Below are positions 61,612-64,000 of a stretch of DNA of 64,000 nucleotides, one piece after another; within the stretch, counting starts at the first letter, position 1; each line of letters starts with the position of its first letter. The notes beneath the pieces are model-generated. The model saw only the letters and a program-made list of their open reading frames with translations. It did no database searches and was not told where the DNA came from. Source of the DNA: Pardosa pseudoannulata (Eukaryota > Arthropoda > Arachnida > Araneae > Lycosidae). The translations under genes were made by a program, and so were the position numbers. The DNA lies in the NCBI GenBank assembly GCA_032207245.1, contig CM063500.1, forward strand, positions 32,913,775 through 32,977,774, in the 5' to 3' direction.

Positions 61612-62705
61612 TATATTCATACAAGTATAAGGTTTTGCTGTTATCATCATAAAGTAGTCTGAGTAGGAACTGAATGACTATATCTGAATAGTTGATGACC
61701 GTATATATTAGAATTCCCGCACACAATTAATTTCTCTATAACAGACGAAACTCCAGGAATACTGGACTTATTTTAACTTTACTTTTTGATCGCTTTTCGT
61801 ATATACCCACTCATACCCGTTTAATATTTTTCTCTTTCCATCATAATACAGACTAAGTACGCACTGAATGACTATATTTGAACAGATGATGACCGCATTT
61901 ATTAATTTTTCTATAACAGACGAAATTCCATGAACACTGGACTTATTTTAACTTTACTTTTTGATCGACCTTTTTTATACCTATTCATACCCGTATAATA
62001 TTTTTCTCTTTTCCTTATAATATAGTCTAAGTAGGAACTGAATGAATATATCTGAATAGGTGATGACCGTTTTTATTAGCATCCTTGCACACAATTAATT
62101 TCTCTATAACAGACGAAACTCCAGGAATACTGGACTTATTTTGACTTTAATTTTTGATCTTTTTTCGTATATACACACTTATACCCGTATAATATTTTTC
62201 TCTTTTCATCATAATATAGTCTAAATAGGTACTGAATGACTATATCTGAACAGTTGAAGACCGCATTTATTAGAATTCCCACACACAATTAATTTCTCTA
62301 TAACAGACGAAACTCCAGGAATACTGGACTTATTTTGACTTTAATTTTTGATCGCTTTTCGTACATACACACTCATACCTGTATAGTAGTTTTCTCTTTT
62401 CATCATAATATAGTCTAAGTAGGCACTGTATGACTATATCTGAATAGTCGATGACCACCTTTATTAGAATTCCTGCACACAACTAATTTCTCTATAACAG
62501 ACGAAACTCCAGGAATACTGGACTTATTTTGACTTTAATTTTTGATCTTTTTTCGTACATTCACACTCATGCCTGTATAGTAGTTTGCTCTTTTTATCAT
62601 AATATAGTCTAAGTAGACACTGAATGACTATATCTGAACTGTTGGTGACCGTATTTATTAGAATTCCTGCACACAACTAATTTCTCTATAGCAGACGAAA
62701 CTCCA
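61060..62705. repeat. Tandem array of about nine ~190-bp units
   Basis: Units share TTTTCATCATAATATAGTCT, TGAATGACTATATCTGAA, ACAATTAATTTCTCTATAAC, AGACGAAACTCCAGGAATAC and a TATTTTGACTTTAATTTTTG stretch. Starts of TAATTTCTCT-like words are near 61142, 61334, 61490, 61728, 61907, 62097, 62290, 62485 and 62679. Left units are more diverged, while units 5-9 are close to each other. A (TA)n run interrupts it at 61559-61615. The last unit is cut at ACGAAACTCCA by the hAT fragment. Confidence 0.9.
61559..61615. repeat. (TA)n microsatellite within the array
   Basis: TA run of about 45 bp plus ATAATATATATAT. Confidence 0.95.
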
Positions 62706-63290
62706 TTTTGCAGTATTAGAACCCGTTTTAAGATTTTTCATAAATCCATTCAATGTTACTGAAGATGATGTCCTTGAAATAGTTTCAGTGTATTTCGAGC
62801 TTCATAATATCGAAGACCTAGAATTAGAAATAATAAACTTGCAAAGTGATATTATTTTAAAAGCGCATAGTAATGATAAAATGTTTTGGAACTTAGTCGA
62901 TGAAAATAAGTATCCTATTTTAAGGAAATGTGCGCTAAAAATTTATTCATATTGTGCAACAACATACAATTGCGAGTCTTTGTTCTCAAATATGAAATAT
63001 TTGAAATCAAAATACCGAACAAAGCTTAATGACTCACATTTAGATAATTGTTTAAGGACCGGGAACTCTAAATATATCCCCAATTATAAGAAATTAGCTG
63101 AAAATATGGACACCCAAGTTTCACACTGAATTATATGTATCATTATGTATGACACCAACAAAATAAAGTTATAAAAAATCTGTTTTTTTAATGCCTATTT
63201 ATACCTGTTGATTATCTATAAAATATGCGCCCTCAGTGATTTTCAAATTTAGTATTGCGCCCTTAAGGACAAACAGGTTGCCGACCCCTG
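62706..63290 (+). mobile_element. hAT transposon, 3' fragment
   Basis: The right terminus read inward is CAGGGGTCGGCAACCTGTTT, a classical hAT end (CAGGGGTCGGCAACC). The right flank ACCTAGGC (63291-63298) would be the 8-bp target duplication. The equivalent unoccupied site is visible in the duplicated segment at about 57248 (ATCTAGGC). The left side is lost: it joins the tandem array abruptly at about 62705. It contains the end of the transposase and an AATAAA at about 63163. Confidence 0.8.
62710..63129 (+). pseudogene. hAT transposase, C-terminal dimerisation region
   Basis: The frame is open from at least 62710 to TGA at 63127-63129 (139 residues). The ATG-like start at 62788 is GTG, not a true start. 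Reading in order: LEPVLRFFINPFNVTEDDVL, 'IINLQSDIILKA', 'FWNLVDENKYPILRKCALKI', 'TTYNCESLFSNMKYLKSKYR', 'LNDSHLDNCLR' and 'MDTQVSH'. This is the hAT C-terminal dimerisation motif (W ... Y-P-x-L ... C-E-x-x-F-S-x-M ... R-x-x-L-x-x-x-x-L) in the version found in the ZBED/GTF2IRD2-like branch. The catalytic and BED-finger parts are missing. Confidence 0.8.
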
Positions 63291-63294
63291 ACCT

Positions 63295-64000
63295 AGGCTA
63301 TTATTACATAGGGGATGATGTACATATTTTTAGCTTTTTTCGTTTCATCGATATTCTTTGCTCGATGTATAGTTTAAGAAAGAGAGATAGAAGACTATGT
63401 AATAAGATATAAAATTTACAAAAAGATGGGATGTTTTTAGATAGATTCGATTAAAAATTATAAAACATAAAAAAATCATTCGCATACATAAATTAATGCT
63501 TAAATTGAAAAAAAATAACATCTTTATTGGTTACTTTTCACTGTAAATTTATCAAGTATTCTTATATACCAACGCTATTTATTAAAAATATTTCATATAC
63601 GACGATGATGTTTGACATTTCTCCAAGCAGCAAGTTTTTTATATTTTCTACTTTCTCCTATAACACAATTTTCCACTTATAACATAAAAAACCGTAGAAA
63701 AGAATGGAGGTAAAAATCTACAATTTGAAGAGTTGAGTTTATGTCATTTTCCATTTTTTTAATACTTACGTAGCAAGTTTATTTGAAAATTTCAAACTGT
63801 TTTCAGTTTATCACAATAATATTAAGGGTAAATTAGAGACAATAAATCTTTTCTCATCAATAATTTTTTAAATTAAAATAATGACTGAATAAATTAAAAA
63901 ATGTTGGTGCAGAGAAATAAAAAGTTTATGTTTATTAAATAATCTGATGCGGACACTCTATGACTTACTTGTACACATGGATTAGACATTTTGAAATTTT
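63295..64000 (+). repeat. Segmental duplication, copy 2 (cut by window end)
   Basis: See 57246-57941. This copy begins exactly at the hAT right border, carries an extra AATAAATTAAAAAATGTTGG-like stretch near 63888-63920, and continues past the end of the window. Confidence 0.9.

Overview
The window is AT-rich eukaryotic nuclear DNA. It has a split protein-coding gene, introns, tRNA-derived SINEs, cut-and-paste DNA transposons, non-LTR retrotransposon debris and very long (TA)n/(CA)n microsatellites. There is no operon-like or prokaryotic organisation. The retroelement relics (antisense 'FGKPDIVRFI...RWLEHL' and a 'CTKC...HILDC' zinc-knuckle tail) look like those I associate with spider and other arachnid genomes. 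I therefore suggest a chelicerate, probably an arachnid; this is inference and I could not run a search.

Only one host gene is recognisable: the large 3' exon (8343-9851, + strand) of a chondroitin polymerizing factor (CHPF/CHPF2) homologue. It would act in the Golgi with a chondroitin synthase to extend chondroitin chains. Its upstream exons were not found and may lie before the window. Its 3' UTR runs into unremarkable AT-rich DNA.

Layout: 1-1.8 kb is a foldback structure with a hAT-like MITE inside. 2.2-4.2 kb holds a lone piggyBac-like end, a full-length SINE-B, and a hAT-like element carrying a SINE-A. 6.1 kb is another SINE-A, 7.9 kb a LINE tail in the CHPF intron, and 8.3-9.9 kb the CHPF exon. 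13.0-13.9 kb is a tandem duplication. 14.8-18 kb is a satellite-like array with three embedded antisense LINE fragments. 18.4-21.8 kb is a pogo/Tigger-type element whose interior holds seven tandem copies of a piece of reverse transcriptase. 22.65-23.94 kb is a degenerate Tigger. 24.0-25.1 and 25.4-26.6 kb are tandem arrays, and 27.5-28.1 kb is a piggyBac-like MITE. 29.2 kb is a SINE and 29.9-30.9 kb a tandem array. 31.4-36 kb holds a small MITE, a third SINE family, microsatellites, a 76-bp palindrome and a further TTAA-flanked element. 36.9-39.1 kb is about 13 tandem copies of the inside of one SINE-B. 41.3-42.3 kb and 50.1-50.4 kb are a piggyBac-family element and its own deletion derivative. 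43.6-44.6 kb holds LINE and mariner-type relics plus a short array. 46-49.3 kb is mostly microsatellite. 50.5-53.4 kb is a Tigger with its 3' half repeated in tandem and a piggyBac fragment inside. 54.9-57.3 kb holds a direct and inverted repeat family. 59.1-60.3 kb is a nearly complete Tc1-type transposon disabled by two lesions. 60.5-60.9 kb is an internally deleted mariner. 61.1-62.7 kb is a tandem array ending against a hAT transposase 3' fragment. About 0.7 kb at 57.2 kb is duplicated at 63.3 kb.

The most distinctive feature is how often pieces of mobile elements (SINE-B, LINE, Tigger) have become local tandem arrays. The clearest cases are the SINE-B array at 36.9-39.1 kb and the LINE-derived arrays at 15-20.7 kb. 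I found no CRISPR, no stand-alone tRNA or rRNA gene, and no convincing new multi-gene system.
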